IMG/VR virus record: IMGVR_UViG_3300045976_000128
Span: 1 to 41,096 of that record
Origin: a virus
Length of the DNA: 41,096 nt
Strand: one strand, 5' to 3'
Positions 15,501 to 22,263 of this stretch are shown one piece after another. The translations under genes and the position numbers were made by a program. A model generated the notes under the pieces. The model was not told the DNA's origin and searched no databases. It saw only the letters and a program-made list of their open reading frames with translations. Numbering within the stretch: the stretch's first letter is position 1; each line of letters opens with the position of its first letter.

Positions 15501-17035
15501 ATGCCGCCGCCGAAGATGTCCTTGACGCCTTCCCACGCCTTCCCGAAGTCGAGGGTCAGCAGCCCGGCGATGACGCGGATGATGCCGCGCACGACGAGGA
15601 AGAAGCCGTGGAACGCCGAGACGATCCCCGGCAGCGCCCGCTTGACCACGGCGTTGAAGACGCGCAGCACCGCTTCGCTGAAGGCCCGCAGCGCCAAGCC
15701 GATCTTCGACAGGTCGCCGCCGATGCCCGACCGGCCGCTGAAGACGTCCTTGAAGGCATCGCCGATCCCGCTGACCAGCCTGCCGACCGTATGCGCGATG
15801 TCGCTCGCCTCGTCGCGGAACGTCGAGAAGTAGTGCCCGATCTGCGAGACGACTTTGCCGACCGCCGCCCCTGCCCGCTGCGCCCCGCCGCCTTTGCCGC
15901 CGGAGCCGCTGAGGGAGTCGAGGAAGTCGGCGACGGCGTTCGCCCAGCTGGACAGCGTCGGCGCGAGCTTGCCGCCGATCTTCTCCTCCAAGTTCTCGGC
16001 CGCGACGCTGAGTTTGTCGAAGCCGCTCGCCCCTTCGCCGGCCGCTTTCGCCGAGCCGCCGAACTCCTTATTGAGCTCGCGGAGGATGATCTTTTGCGCC
16101 GCGAGGGTCTTCCCTTCTTCGACGAGCTTCGTGATTCGTTCTTTGGTCGATTCGGTGAAGGCGACGCCGACCCGCTGCAAGGCGGTCATGCCTTTGATCG
16201 GTTCGTTGAGGGCTTTGCCGAGTTGGATCGCGCTCGATTTCAAGTCCTGGTCGAGCGCCGTCGACATGTTGAGGATCGTCAAGCTGGCCTGGTCGAAGAT
16301 GTTGTTGCCCTTGCCGACCTCGTTGCGGATGTTGGTGAAGGTCAGCAGCATGTTCTCGCCGCTCTGCACCGCCTCGTCGTCGGTCGCGGCCAGGTGCGAG
16401 AACTTCGTCGCCAGCGCTTCGACGTGGCTGCCGGTGACGTTGGCCTCTTCGCCCGTCGACCGCAGCACCGCTTCCGTCTGCTTCTGCACCTTTTCGCTGT
16501 CGCGGTAGGCGGTGAAGAGGGAGCGGACGCCTTCGACCAGCCCGTAGGTGCCGAGGAAGGCGACGGCGGCACCGGCCGCGGACTTGCCGACGCTGACGAA
16601 GCCGTTGCCGGTGCGGATGCCGGCCCGCGTCGTGATGTCGGACTCGTTGCGGGCGCTCCGCAGCGCCCGCTCGTACTCGGTGAAGCCCCGGCGGTCGACG
16701 TCCGCCTTCAGGTCGGTCGTGACGTCTCGAGACGCTTCCTCTCGAGCGCCGCGCAGCGCCCGCGTGAAGAGGCCGAAGCCGCGCTCGTTGTAGTCGGCGC
16801 CGAGGTCCGGCTTGACGTCTTTGGTCGCTTCGCGGTGGGCGCCGCTCAGCGCCCGTTCAAACTGCTCGAAGCCGCGAGCGTTGAAGTCGGCTTCGAGGTC
16901 GGGCTTGACCTCGCGTTTCGCCTCCTCGCGGACATCCTTGACGGCGCGGCGCCATTTGTCGAAGCCGTCATCGTCGAAGAGCGCACCGATGCGGGCGAAG
17001 ACCGACCCGACCTCGAGTCCGTTTCCGCTCAGCAT
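12578..17035 (-). CDS. Tape measure protein with NlpC/P60-like and SLT transglycosylase domains
   Basis: 1485 aa, the largest gene. Residues 24-139 hold about four copies of a 31-residue repeat beginning with GF. Residues 145-370 are the conserved tape-measure core, with hydrophobic membrane-like helices to about 575. Charged coiled coil follows to 710. At 862-930, PYVWGGSHG, FDCSSAVSHIL (C882) and PEHTFMKLLGRFWG (H924) look like an NlpC/P60 cysteine peptidase. At 1025-1120, AIAMQESHGF (E1048) and GLGLWQITTGYN look like a soluble lytic transglycosylase. A coiled coil, a Gly/Glu-rich linker (1350-1370) and a C-terminal tail domain complete it. It sets tail length and would open the cell wall during DNA entry. 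By the usual 0.15 nm per residue, the tail could be up to about 200 nm long. Confidence 0.92.
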   Translation of the reverse strand: MLSGNGLEVGSVFARIGALFDDDGFDKWRRAVKDVREEAKREVKPDLEADFNARGFEQFERALSGAHREATKDVKPDLGADYNERGFGLFTRALRGAREEASRDVTTDLKADVDRRGFTEYERALRSARNESDITTRAGIRTGNGFVSVGKSAAGAAVAFLGTYGLVEGVRSLFTAYRDSEKVQKQTEAVLRSTGEEANVTGSHVEALATKFSHLAATDDEAVQSGENMLLTFTNIRNEVGKGNNIFDQASLTILNMSTALDQDLKSSAIQLGKALNEPIKGMTALQRVGVAFTESTKERITKLVEEGKTLAAQKIILRELNKEFGGSAKAAGEGASGFDKLSVAAENLEEKIGGKLAPTLSSWANAVADFLDSLSGSGGKGGGAQRAGAAVGKVVSQIGHYFSTFRDEASDIAHTVGRLVSGIGDAFKDVFSGRSGIGGDLSKIGLALRAFSEAVLRVFNAVVKRALPGIVSAFHGFFLVVRGIIRVIAGLLTLDFGKAWEGVKDIFGGGIEFILGSIRAVTAPMRELVSKVGQVMIDGLGGAWDFIEGIFKDGLEHLIGLFTGFLRGIATALGASPDIPGIPDPQDASNKINDLADSLDGYRESLRGVSKEEKTSKERTEDHVAALKRERRELKATGASTDELRRNKKALREAERNLTDSTKKTADATDKADNKTRSWKGTLKQLLPVMRNTKDRTKDFHNEVRDPAPASAFAKGLKRLIRGSGNFQGALGRAVEFVKEATDKALKGFGAKPLDFVVQAVKDVGDLMGFARGGFIGRRGQKGADKRLVLAGDGEAFFNGDQIPYVEHALRRTFGVSLPQFFSGRKWRPHQQTRGYAEGGVVGNIGAMISEADRIDKLHIPYVWGGSHGQSPTPMNGPFDCSSAVSHILQVGGYGNPTMVSGQLAGFGAPGPGPVTIYANPEHTFMKLLGRFWGTSRSNPGGGPGWLEGGYPTGGFTVSHPTAANAGSIPKLKIKGPDGPYKTILQGAADRMVDGANAYVQKNAGFGGGDFNLPGGQMPQPEIERLWRSVNPALGDAHLMSAIAMQESHGFVDIVGHDPGGTEGLGLWQITTGYNDGLIASLGGRDAMFDPETNAEAAAHILRSSGLGAWVAYTSGDYQQFMEEGGLVGGGGNLLTFAKGGVVKGKGGKGKKAAGPSIGAAEPAGPVHVAEMGPLEAHLGQDGGQFVAHQEGHLADLESDYSYWERRFNLSEEEFIVEGKDGEPILNRDAIKRRVSELKKLLEIRKAIIAVRNREIAFAKRTIELLRPVIKALKQGLNAAQSKTAKEKWRDALQKYTGQLTSWKGQLDGWQRDKRERILDRDEVVGQLKALAPGGSVETEYEEAVADFGEGGEGLGGGEGEGGGEGGEGAPTPEQIATAAREQLNEFQAQRASLYGEFGSNFVPAGTVPFQTAMQQAAGMRYYGVAGNGAPLAGGLPALIAAAKKDARHGGGGVLFQLKQDFKAPPPDPHTWTKSVLFELGAQL
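16619..16966 (-). repeat. Tandem 93-bp (31-codon) repeats in the tape measure gene
   Basis: Residues 24-54, 55-85 and 86-116 each begin GF, have R-A (A/L/V) near position 8, an E-A-K/T/S-R/K segment and a D-L-x-A-D end. A shortened fourth copy covers 117-139. The period is exactly 31 residues. Confidence 0.85.
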
Positions 17036-17041
17036 CGGTGC

Positions 17042-17919
17042 TCAGTTCTCCCGGCCGTGCAGCTGCGCGAGCAGGTACTTCGTGCGCTGCCAGGCCTCGT
17101 TACCCGACGATTCGGAGCTAGGCGACGTCCCCGGCGTGTTGGTCCCCGTGTCGTCGCGCATCGCTCCCTCTTCTGCCCGCCTTAGCTCGCGGGCTGCGGC
17201 TCGGACCTCTCTGAATGGAGTTCGGAAGAGGACGTCCCGCCGGGACCAGCCGAGCGCTCGGCCGAGGGAGACGACAAGGCGGGCTCGGAAGCGCTCCGCT
17301 CGCTCGGCTCGTCCGGTGCCTTCGTCTTCGTCTTCGGCGCCCGGTGAATCCCGAAGACCTCGAGGAGTTTCCCCAGCTGCCCTCCGTCGATTGCCTTCAG
17401 CTGGTCGCGCAAGACCTCGCCTGCGGCGGCGGCCACTTCGACCAGCTGTTCGAGGGTCGCGTCGTGCAGCAGCTTCCGCCGCTGCTCGGCGAGGGCGCCG
17501 TCCTTGCCGTAGAGCTCGCGGCCGTCCGCGTCGGCCTGCTCGAGCTCGGAGTTGGGCGTGATGAGCAGGGCGAGCAGGTCGATCAGCGACTCGCGGGCGA
17601 CCGTGTAGACCTTCGGCAGGGCGAAGGCGACCTGCTCCTCGAGGCCGGGCGGCTCTGGCACGACGAGCTCGTTGCCCGACGCCTCCCATGCCGCCTCGGA
17701 GACGTTCTTCGCCTGCTGCGGGAACCGCGCTTCGGCAGCTGCTCGCGGCATCCGCTGAGCGTGGTCGGTTTCGTACTGGCGGGTGAACTCGGCGAGGTCT
17801 TGCAGCAGCGTCGGCGTCTGCTCGGTTATCTCGCTGATGATCCCCAACGCCTCCGCAGCCTTGAAGCCGTTGAGCTTCGAGATCGTCGCGGGTGCGTCTC
17901 CGATCTTGACATCGGCCAT
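17042..17919 (-). CDS. Tail assembly chaperone, frameshifted long product (gpGT-like)
   Basis: The reading frame ending at 17042 has no plausible start of its own for most of its length but overlaps the end of the chaperone gene in the -1 frame, directly upstream of the tape measure, as in lambda G/GT. It contains LGRALGWSRRDVLFRTPFREVRAAARELRR, which looks like a real folded segment. In the overlap the minus strand reads CTG-GGG-AAA-CTC (GGGGAAA at 17374-17368), a sub-optimal slip site, because re-pairing of the second tRNA mispairs at the first position. Slippage there would give 292 aa. The alternative is an independent 39-aa gene starting at the ATG at 17161, which has GAGGGAG upstream. 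Confidence 0.55.
17182..17919 (-). CDS. Tail assembly chaperone (gpG-like)
   Basis: 245 aa, ATG at 17919 after a perfect start-associated element. It lies between the major tail protein and the tape measure, the standard chaperone site. Residues 1-190 are helical (KAAEALGIISEITEQTPTLLQDLAEF, later EQVAFALPKVYTVARESLIDLLALLI). The last 50 are Ser/Pro/Glu-rich and may be disordered, with the -1 frame open throughout. It would bind the tape measure during tail assembly. Confidence 0.78.
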   Translation of the reverse strand: MADVKIGDAPATISKLNGFKAAEALGIISEITEQTPTLLQDLAEFTRQYETDHAQRMPRAAAEARFPQQAKNVSEAAWEASGNELVVPEPPGLEEQVAFALPKVYTVARESLIDLLALLITPNSELEQADADGRELYGKDGALAEQRRKLLHDATLEQLVEVAAAAGEVLRDQLKAIDGGQLGKLLEVFGIHRAPKTKTKAPDEPSERSASEPALSSPSAERSAGPGGTSSSELHSERSEPQPAS

Positions 17920-17924
17920 TCTGT

Positions 17925-17934
17925 GACTCCTCTC
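17925..17934 (-). promoter_or_regulatory. Start-associated RBS element (tail chaperone)
   Basis: Minus strand reads TCACAGAGAGGAGTCACAGA before ATG. The part GAGAGGAGTCACA matches the terminator-loop copy over 13 bases. Confidence 0.78.
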
Positions 17935-17945
17935 TGTGACGCCGC

Positions 17946-18953
17946 CTACGAGGTGTAGGCGGCGTCTTCGTTGGTGACTTCGCAGGTGTAGAGCGGTTTG
18001 CCGGTTTTCAGCCGGAGCTCCCCTGCGAGGCTGATCTCGGTCGGCCCGCCGTCCGGTGCCGGCGCCACCGCATCGAACGGCGTCCACTTCACCGCTTCCG
18101 CGTTGAATTTGAAGGCGTCGGTCAGCGGCGAGGCCTTCGCCAGGTTGAACGAGTACGAGCCGTAGGTGGGCTGCGTCTTGATCGGCTTTTTGCCGGCGGC
18201 CGGACTCGCTTCGCCGTAGACGAGCTTGTTGTACTGCGCCATCCCGTCGCTGTCGGCGTAGATCGTCACGCCGAGGGTGACTTTCGCCAGCCCGCGAGCG
18301 AAGTCGTAGACGGTGACATCGTCGCCGTAGACGGGCGTCAGCCCCTCGTCGAAGGTGATGCTGAACTGCGAGTGGCCGCGCATCACGACCGAGTCGATGG
18401 TGAACGTCCCCGATCCCTCGGTGTAGATGAAGACCGGGTTGCTCGAGATCGCTTTCGCCGGGTCGGACGAGAAGATTTCGCCCGCGTCCAGCGACAGCAC
18501 GTTCGGCGTGACCCGGACGGCCTTGTTGGCGGTGGACCCCTCGATGACGAGGCTGCCGATCCGGCAGTCGTTGAACTTCTGGCGCTGGATTTGCGTCTGC
18601 CCGACGCGCTTCCACCACGTAGACCAGAAGAACGAGTTGCCCGGTTCGGTTTTGTGGACTTTCGGCGTGGTCCCCGTCACCGTCTCGGCGCCGTGGAAGA
18701 GCCAGAGCAGGTAGGCGAGCGCGTCCGACTGCGCCTCGATGCCCGGCGAGCCAGCGCCGCCGATGCTGTTGATCCAGTCCGTCGACGAGCCGAACTTCGA
18801 CCCGTCCGACCAGTTCTCGGAGCCGTCATCGCGGTTGACGTTGAGATCGCCCGCGACCTGAAGGAACTTCTTCGTCGCTTCGGCCGCCGGGCTGCCCTTC
18901 GCCGTCTGCTTGGCGCCCCACAGGCTGTAGATGTTCGTCTCGACCATCGACAT
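17946..18953 (-). CDS. Major tail (tube) protein
   Basis: 335 aa from the first ATG, supported by GGAGGA eight bases upstream; an ATG two codons later is an alternative. It contains IYSLWGAKQTAKGSPA near the N-terminus, DALAYLLWLFHG, TWWKRVGQTQIQRQKFNDCRIGSLVIEG, and a repeated beta pattern with QFSITFDEGLTP, all typical of siphovirus tube proteins. It lies between a tail-terminator-type module and the chaperones. It is expected to be one of the most abundant virion proteins. Confidence 0.85.
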   Translation of the reverse strand: MSMVETNIYSLWGAKQTAKGSPAAEATKKFLQVAGDLNVNRDDGSENWSDGSKFGSSTDWINSIGGAGSPGIEAQSDALAYLLWLFHGAETVTGTTPKVHKTEPGNSFFWSTWWKRVGQTQIQRQKFNDCRIGSLVIEGSTANKAVRVTPNVLSLDAGEIFSSDPAKAISSNPVFIYTEGSGTFTIDSVVMRGHSQFSITFDEGLTPVYGDDVTVYDFARGLAKVTLGVTIYADSDGMAQYNKLVYGEASPAAGKKPIKTQPTYGSYSFNLAKASPLTDAFKFNAEAVKWTPFDAVAPAPDGGPTEISLAGELRLKTGKPLYTCEVTNEDAAYTS

Positions 18954-18957
18954 CTGC

Positions 18958-19395
18958 TCAGTCCTCCGTTTCGGTGTCGCCGGAGGCGCCGCCGTCGCCG
19001 CCGCTGTCTACCTCGCCCTCGGCCTGCGCCTGCGCTTCCGCCTCGGCGATGGCCTCTTCGAGCTCGGCCTTGTTCATCGACGAGCGGCCGTCGATGTCGA
19101 GCTCGGAGGCCTTGGCCTTGAGCTCGGTCAGGGTCAGGCCCGCGTCCGCCGGATCGGCGGGCGGGACGAAGTCGTCGGGGAGGGCCGTCTCCTCGACCGC
19201 GCCCCATGCGCGGAGGGAGTCGATCTTGTGCTGGTCCGCCGTGATGATGAGGCCGTCGCCCTCCTCGAGCGCCTTGCCTACCTCGTAGGTCGAACCGTCA
19301 TGGAGCGCGATCTGCACTCCGTAGTCGAAGCCGACCTCCGGGTCGGCGAGCTCGTCGCGGAGCTTGAAAGCCTGGTACTGCGAAGCATCTGACAC
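18958..19395 (-). CDS. Neck-region protein with Rho-N/SAP-like C-terminal helix pair
   Basis: 145 aa. The GTG at 19395 is preferred to the ATG at 19410 because GGAGG lies eight bases upstream of the GTG but inside the longer reading. LTLTELKAKASELDIDGRSSMNKAELEEAIAEAEA resembles the Rho N-terminal or SAP/HeH helix-turn fold found at the ends of many phage structural proteins, and an acidic disordered tail follows (DSGGDGGASGDTETED). It sits between tail terminator and tube protein. Role unknown, perhaps minor structural. Confidence 0.65.
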   Translation of the reverse strand: MSDASQYQAFKLRDELADPEVGFDYGVQIALHDGSTYEVGKALEEGDGLIITADQHKIDSLRAWGAVEETALPDDFVPPADPADAGLTLTELKAKASELDIDGRSSMNKAELEEAIAEAEAQAQAEGEVDSGGDGGASGDTETED

Positions 19396-19572
19396 GGGCG
19401 TGACCTCCATAGGTCGCGTTGCCTATTTCGCCTCCCGCCACCGGGACACGCCGCCAGACGCCCGGAATGGTACCGCCGCCCCGGACGGCAGAAGGGGCGC
19501 CGCGCCCGGCTGCCCCCCAATTGGCGCCGAGCGCGGCATTCCTCCATGCCACCGCGAGCGAAGGCTAGGCGC
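19396..19572. other. 177-bp non-coding gap between tail terminator and downstream gene
   Basis: No open frame with a ribosome-binding site is seen. The minus strand contains GGGCGC-G-GCGCCC nested within GGCAG...CTGCC at about 19480-19510, a strong GC hairpin without a U-tract. It could act as a partial terminator or an mRNA stability element at the head-tail boundary. No convincing promoter is present. Confidence 0.5.
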
Positions 19573-20025
19573 TCAGTCGGCGTAGACCTGGAAGGCGAAG
19601 GCGGCGACGTAAGTCCAGCCGTTCTCGTCGGAGCCGAGGCGCCCCCACGGCCGCCATTCGCGGGATTCGATGACGTCGAGCCCGGCCATCGACCAGCCGA
19701 ACTTCGCGGCCTGGTCGCCACAGAAGGCGTCGGTCACTTCGGCCGACAGCTGCTCGAAGAGCGGCGGCTTGGCGAGCCGCAGCCAGAAGTCGACGGTGCG
19801 GTAGCGCCACGGCGAGTACGCCGCCCTGGCGATGCCGCCCGTGTCGAAGATGGAGAGGACCGCCGAGTCGTCGTTGTAGACGCCGTCGCGCTCGCCGGGT
19901 GCCGGCGCCCCGTCCTGCGGCTCCCGCCAGAGCGGCGGCAGTTCGCCGGCAACGTCCGGTTTGCGGACGATCCCCTCGGCGACGAGGTAGTCGCGGATGT
20001 AGTCGAGCAGCGTCGGGCCGGTCAT
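19573..20025 (-). CDS. Tail terminator-like protein
   Basis: 150 aa. MTGPTLLDYIRDYLVAEGIV at the N-terminus and YNDDSAVLSIFDTGGIARAAYSPWRYRTVDFWLRL in the middle fit the gpU/minor-capsid-type terminator proteins that cap the tail tube. It lies after the gp10-like neck protein and before the tube protein, as in HK97-type gene order. It would stop tube polymerisation and join head to tail. Confidence 0.7.
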   Translation of the reverse strand: MTGPTLLDYIRDYLVAEGIVRKPDVAGELPPLWREPQDGAPAPGERDGVYNDDSAVLSIFDTGGIARAAYSPWRYRTVDFWLRLAKPPLFEQLSAEVTDAFCGDQAAKFGWSMAGLDVIESREWRPWGRLGSDENGWTYVAAFAFQVYAD

Positions 20026-20028
20026 CAG

Positions 20029-20370
20029 CTAGAAGAGTCTGCCGAGTCGAGAGGCCAGAAAGCCCGGCCAGCGCGGCGCGAACGCCTTGATCGCGTTCTC
20101 GAGGTACTTCGCTTCCCCGCCCTTCGGGTGCTCCCACTCCGTCTCCTCATGCTGGCGGGCGGCGTAGGGCGTGTTGAAGCTGATGAGCGTCGTCGCCCCG
20201 TCGCCTTCGACGACAAGCTCGGCCCGGCCGGACCCGCGCAGCGTCCCCTCTTTGACCGGCGCCCGCCGCTGCGCCTCGCCGAGGACGATCTCGCCGAACT
20301 GGCCGAGGGCGGTCGCGGCCTCGGAGCGCAGATGCGCCTCGAACTGCCGGAGGTCGAGATCGTCGGCCAT
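20029..20370 (-). CDS. HK97 gp10-like neck/tail protein
   Basis: 113 aa. The string LGEAQRRAPVKEGTLRGSG followed by SFNTPYAARQHEETEWEHPKGGEAKYLENAI is the recognisable signature of the gp10/minor tail family: an A-P-v-d-t-G-x-L-R-x-S type motif, then Y-A-x-x-x-E, then HP-K/GGxxK-YLE. It is usually a head-tail joining component. Confidence 0.85.
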   Translation of the reverse strand: MADDLDLRQFEAHLRSEAATALGQFGEIVLGEAQRRAPVKEGTLRGSGRAELVVEGDGATTLISFNTPYAARQHEETEWEHPKGGEAKYLENAIKAFAPRWPGFLASRLGRLF

Positions 20371-20380
20371 GACCGCGACT

Positions 20381-21199
20381 CTAGGCGGGCGCGGTGATGG
20401 CGCCGTCCGTCAGCAGGTCGAGGTTCGCCGAGGACGCCGTCGCGACGTGCTCGCAGTTCGGGTGGAAGGGCGGCAGTTCGGGGATCGTCTCGTAGCCCTC
20501 GACGCTGGTCCCCGGCAAGGCGTAGGTGTTGCCGTCGAATTCGGCGCAGATGTCCGGGCAGGGGTTCGCGTGGCTGCTGATGTCGACGAGCGGCAGGCCG
20601 AGCTCGGTCATCCGGTTCGCCGTCCCGGCGCTCGCCGCCTCGCGGGGCGTAGTGCGGGCGACCATCTTCGCGTAATTCCCCAACGTCCAGCGACGTCCAG
20701 CGTTGTCAACGAAGCCGGTCACTCCCTGATGGAGAAGGTCGTCCATGACGCCTTTCGTGATCTCGAGGCGCGTGTTGCCTTCGAGGACGCCGAGCGCCGT
20801 CTGTTTGAGGCCGACCTGCCGGAAGACGTCCTCGACCTGGCGGCCGACCAACTCGGCCGCGTCGTTGAGGCTCGAGGCGATGTTGTCGGCGAGGGTGACG
20901 GCCGCGTCGTTGTGGATGCCGCCGAAGCCGCCCCGGATTCCGAGGTCGGCGTCGACGCGCAGCGCCCGTTCCCGGTAGGCGGTGACGACCGCCTGAGTCG
21001 CCAGCGGGACGCCGCGATCTTGCAGCGCCGAGAGGTAGGCCCGGACGATGGCGATCTGCCGTTCCCGGTAGGCGGCGGTGCCGAGGGCGCCGGAGTCGAT
21101 GGCGGCGCGGATCGAATGCCGCAGGTTCGCCTCGGCGCGGAGGTAGAGGCCTTCGAGCGTCTTGGCGACGCGGTCGGAGGCTAGGCGCTCTCGCGCCAC
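20381..21199 (-). CDS. Minor capsid protein (phage Mcp2/MuF-like)
   Basis: 272 aa, GTG start immediately after a short basic gene. Helical N-terminal two-thirds, then YAKMVARTTPREAASAGTANRM, DISSHANPCPDICAEFDGNTYAL and a C-terminal PPFHPNCEHVATA. Paired Cys and His residues in the last 90 residues match the phage minor capsid protein 2 / head-morphogenesis family. Its location among neck genes rather than next to portal is a little unusual. It is likely incorporated near the portal vertex and may be ejected with DNA. Confidence 0.78.
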   Translation of the reverse strand: MARERLASDRVAKTLEGLYLRAEANLRHSIRAAIDSGALGTAAYRERQIAIVRAYLSALQDRGVPLATQAVVTAYRERALRVDADLGIRGGFGGIHNDAAVTLADNIASSLNDAAELVGRQVEDVFRQVGLKQTALGVLEGNTRLEITKGVMDDLLHQGVTGFVDNAGRRWTLGNYAKMVARTTPREAASAGTANRMTELGLPLVDISSHANPCPDICAEFDGNTYALPGTSVEGYETIPELPPFHPNCEHVATASSANLDLLTDGAITAPA

Positions 21200-21205
21200 G
21201 GCGAC

Positions 21206-21328
21206 CTACGCTTTGCGGGCGCGGGCTTCGGCGCGGCGCTTCGTCTTCGACCAGCCGACCTTCCGGCCGCTTTTGACGATGTTGAAGCCGCCCTTCCGGC
21301 CGCCCGCTTTCTTGACCTTCGCTGCCAT
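21206..21328 (-). CDS. 40-aa highly basic protein
   Basis: MAAKVKKAGGRKGGFNIVKS continues to a total of 40 residues, 17 of them Lys or Arg. The ribosome-binding site is excellent (TAGGAGGAACCG before ATG). It fills exactly the gap between the head-tail stopper candidate and the minor capsid gene, with six bases to the next start. It could bind packaged DNA or RNA. No family recognised. Confidence 0.7.
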   Translation of the reverse strand: MAAKVKKAGGRKGGFNIVKSGRKVGWSKTKRRAEARARKA

Positions 21329-21337
21329 CGGTTCCTC

Positions 21338-21700
21338 CTATTCATCCTCAAGGGTGAGGCGAACCGTACCCGGCAGGCCGGGCGGCGGTTCGCTCCGCTC
21401 GACCAGCTTGACCGCTGGCGGCGTCAGCTGCGAGCCGTCGCGAAGTTCGAGAGTGACCGTGTCGCCGTTCTCCCACTCGACGCCGAGCTCCACCGGCACC
21501 GTCAGCGTCCGGCCGATGACGACATTCGAGTTGCCGCCTTCGCTGCGCCGTTCGCGGCGCTCCCGGTAGAAGACTCCGGCGCCGGAGCCGTTGCCCGCCC
21601 ACTTCGCCGAGCCGTGGCTCGCCGGCACGTCATAGTCGGCGTAGCCGCCCACGGCGTTGACGAGCAAGAGCTCGGCGTTGTAGTTGGGGACGCTCGGCAT
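21338..21700 (-). CDS. Head-tail stopper candidate
   Basis: 120 aa, beta-rich, with NVVIGRTLTVPVELGVEWENGDTVTLELRDG and a C-terminal PGTVRLTLEDE. Size and position between the adaptor and gp10-like genes match head-closure (stopper) proteins. The sequence itself gives no diagnostic motif. Confidence 0.6.
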   Translation of the reverse strand: MPSVPNYNAELLLVNAVGGYADYDVPASHGSAKWAGNGSGAGVFYRERRERRSEGGNSNVVIGRTLTVPVELGVEWENGDTVTLELRDGSQLTPPAVKLVERSEPPPGLPGTVRLTLEDE

Positions 21701-21703
21701 TCC

Positions 21704-22144
21704 TCAGACGAACGAGTCGTGCCAAGGCGGCAGGTCGGCCGGGCGGCGGCGGTCGCCGGTCGCGGTCGTCAGCCGGAGCAGCCGCGAGTAGGTCAACTCC
21801 CGCATCGCGGCCGGGCCGACGATGGGCGCCTGCCCTTCGGTTTCGTAGTCCGGTCCCTTCGTCTTGTTGAACTGCGGGCGCCGGAAGAAGGCCGGACCCA
21901 TCTCGACGCGGTACTCGGCCTGAGCGCAGGTCGCCCGGACGAGCGCAGCTGCGTCGTCGTCTTCCAGTTCGGCGGGGATGAACTTCAGGCCCGTCGCCAT
22001 ATCGACCGGGATCGGCCCGACGACGAGGTCGATGTCGCGCTCGGCCTCGAGCAGGCGCGATTCGATGGTCGGATCGTCGAGCGCCAGGCGGTCGGCGATG
22101 AAGTCCTTGAAGTCCTGCACGGATGCGTAGGTCAGTTCTGCCAC
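21704..22144 (-). CDS. Head-tail adaptor (gp6-like)
   Basis: 146 aa from a GTG at 22144; a TTG at 22150 would add two residues, and neither has a visible ribosome-binding site, unusual for this phage. ASVQDFKDFIADRLALDDPTIESRLLEAERDIDLVVG is the helical start typical of gp6/adaptor proteins. MRELTYSRLLRLTT and an end PPWHDSF follow. It comes right after the capsid gene cluster and the terminator hairpin, so its level may depend on read-through or a separate start. Confidence 0.75.
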   Translation of the reverse strand: MAELTYASVQDFKDFIADRLALDDPTIESRLLEAERDIDLVVGPIPVDMATGLKFIPAELEDDDAAALVRATCAQAEYRVEMGPAFFRRPQFNKTKGPDYETEGQAPIVGPAAMRELTYSRLLRLTTATGDRRRPADLPPWHDSFV

Positions 22145-22197
22145 GGTCAAGAAGGTAGACCGAGCGGCGGTCGCTCAGGCGTGTCCAGACGCAAAAG

Positions 22198-22239
22198 CGG
22201 GGCGGCTGCCGAGAGGAGTCACAATCAGCAGCCGCCCCG
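22198..22239 (-). terminator. Strong hairpin terminator with an anti-RBS loop
   Basis: CGGGGCGGCTGC and GCAGCCGCCCCG form a perfect 12-bp stem. On the minus strand the stem is followed by C-TTTT, so leftward transcripts leaving the capsid region would end here. The 18-base loop reads TGATTGTGACTCCTCTCG on that strand, the exact reverse complement of the phage start-associated element (13 bases of CGAGAGGAGTCAC). A second small hairpin of C and G runs lies just upstream in the transcript (22245-22258). Confidence 0.75.
22211..22220 (+). promoter_or_regulatory. Inverted copy of the start-associated element
   Basis: GAGAGGAGTC on the plus strand, with flanks CC and ACAAT, inside the terminator loop. 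No start codon or open frame follows on the plus strand, so it is not a working ribosome-binding site there. Confidence 0.8.
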
Positions 22240-22263
22240 TTGTCTCCCCCAGGGGGGAAGTTG

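Noticed and set aside
16619-16966. Tandem repeats as a CRISPR array
   Set aside because: They are 93-bp coding repeats in frame, without spacer structure.
13454-17185. A 1243-codon open frame on the plus strand opposite the tape measure gene
   Set aside because: Antisense shadow common in GC-rich DNA. It has no ribosome-binding site and a biased composition, and the opposite strand encodes recognisable tape-measure and hydrolase domains.
19421-19560. A small Arg-rich reading frame (MEECRARRQL...) in the gap before the tail terminator's downstream gene
   Set aside because: No consistent stop or fit with neighbours, and composition typical of GC-rich shadow frames.
22211-22230. Start-associated element on the plus strand as the start of a rightward gene
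   Set aside because: No ATG, GTG or TTG at the right spacing, and the downstream frame is not protein-like. The element sits in a hairpin loop.
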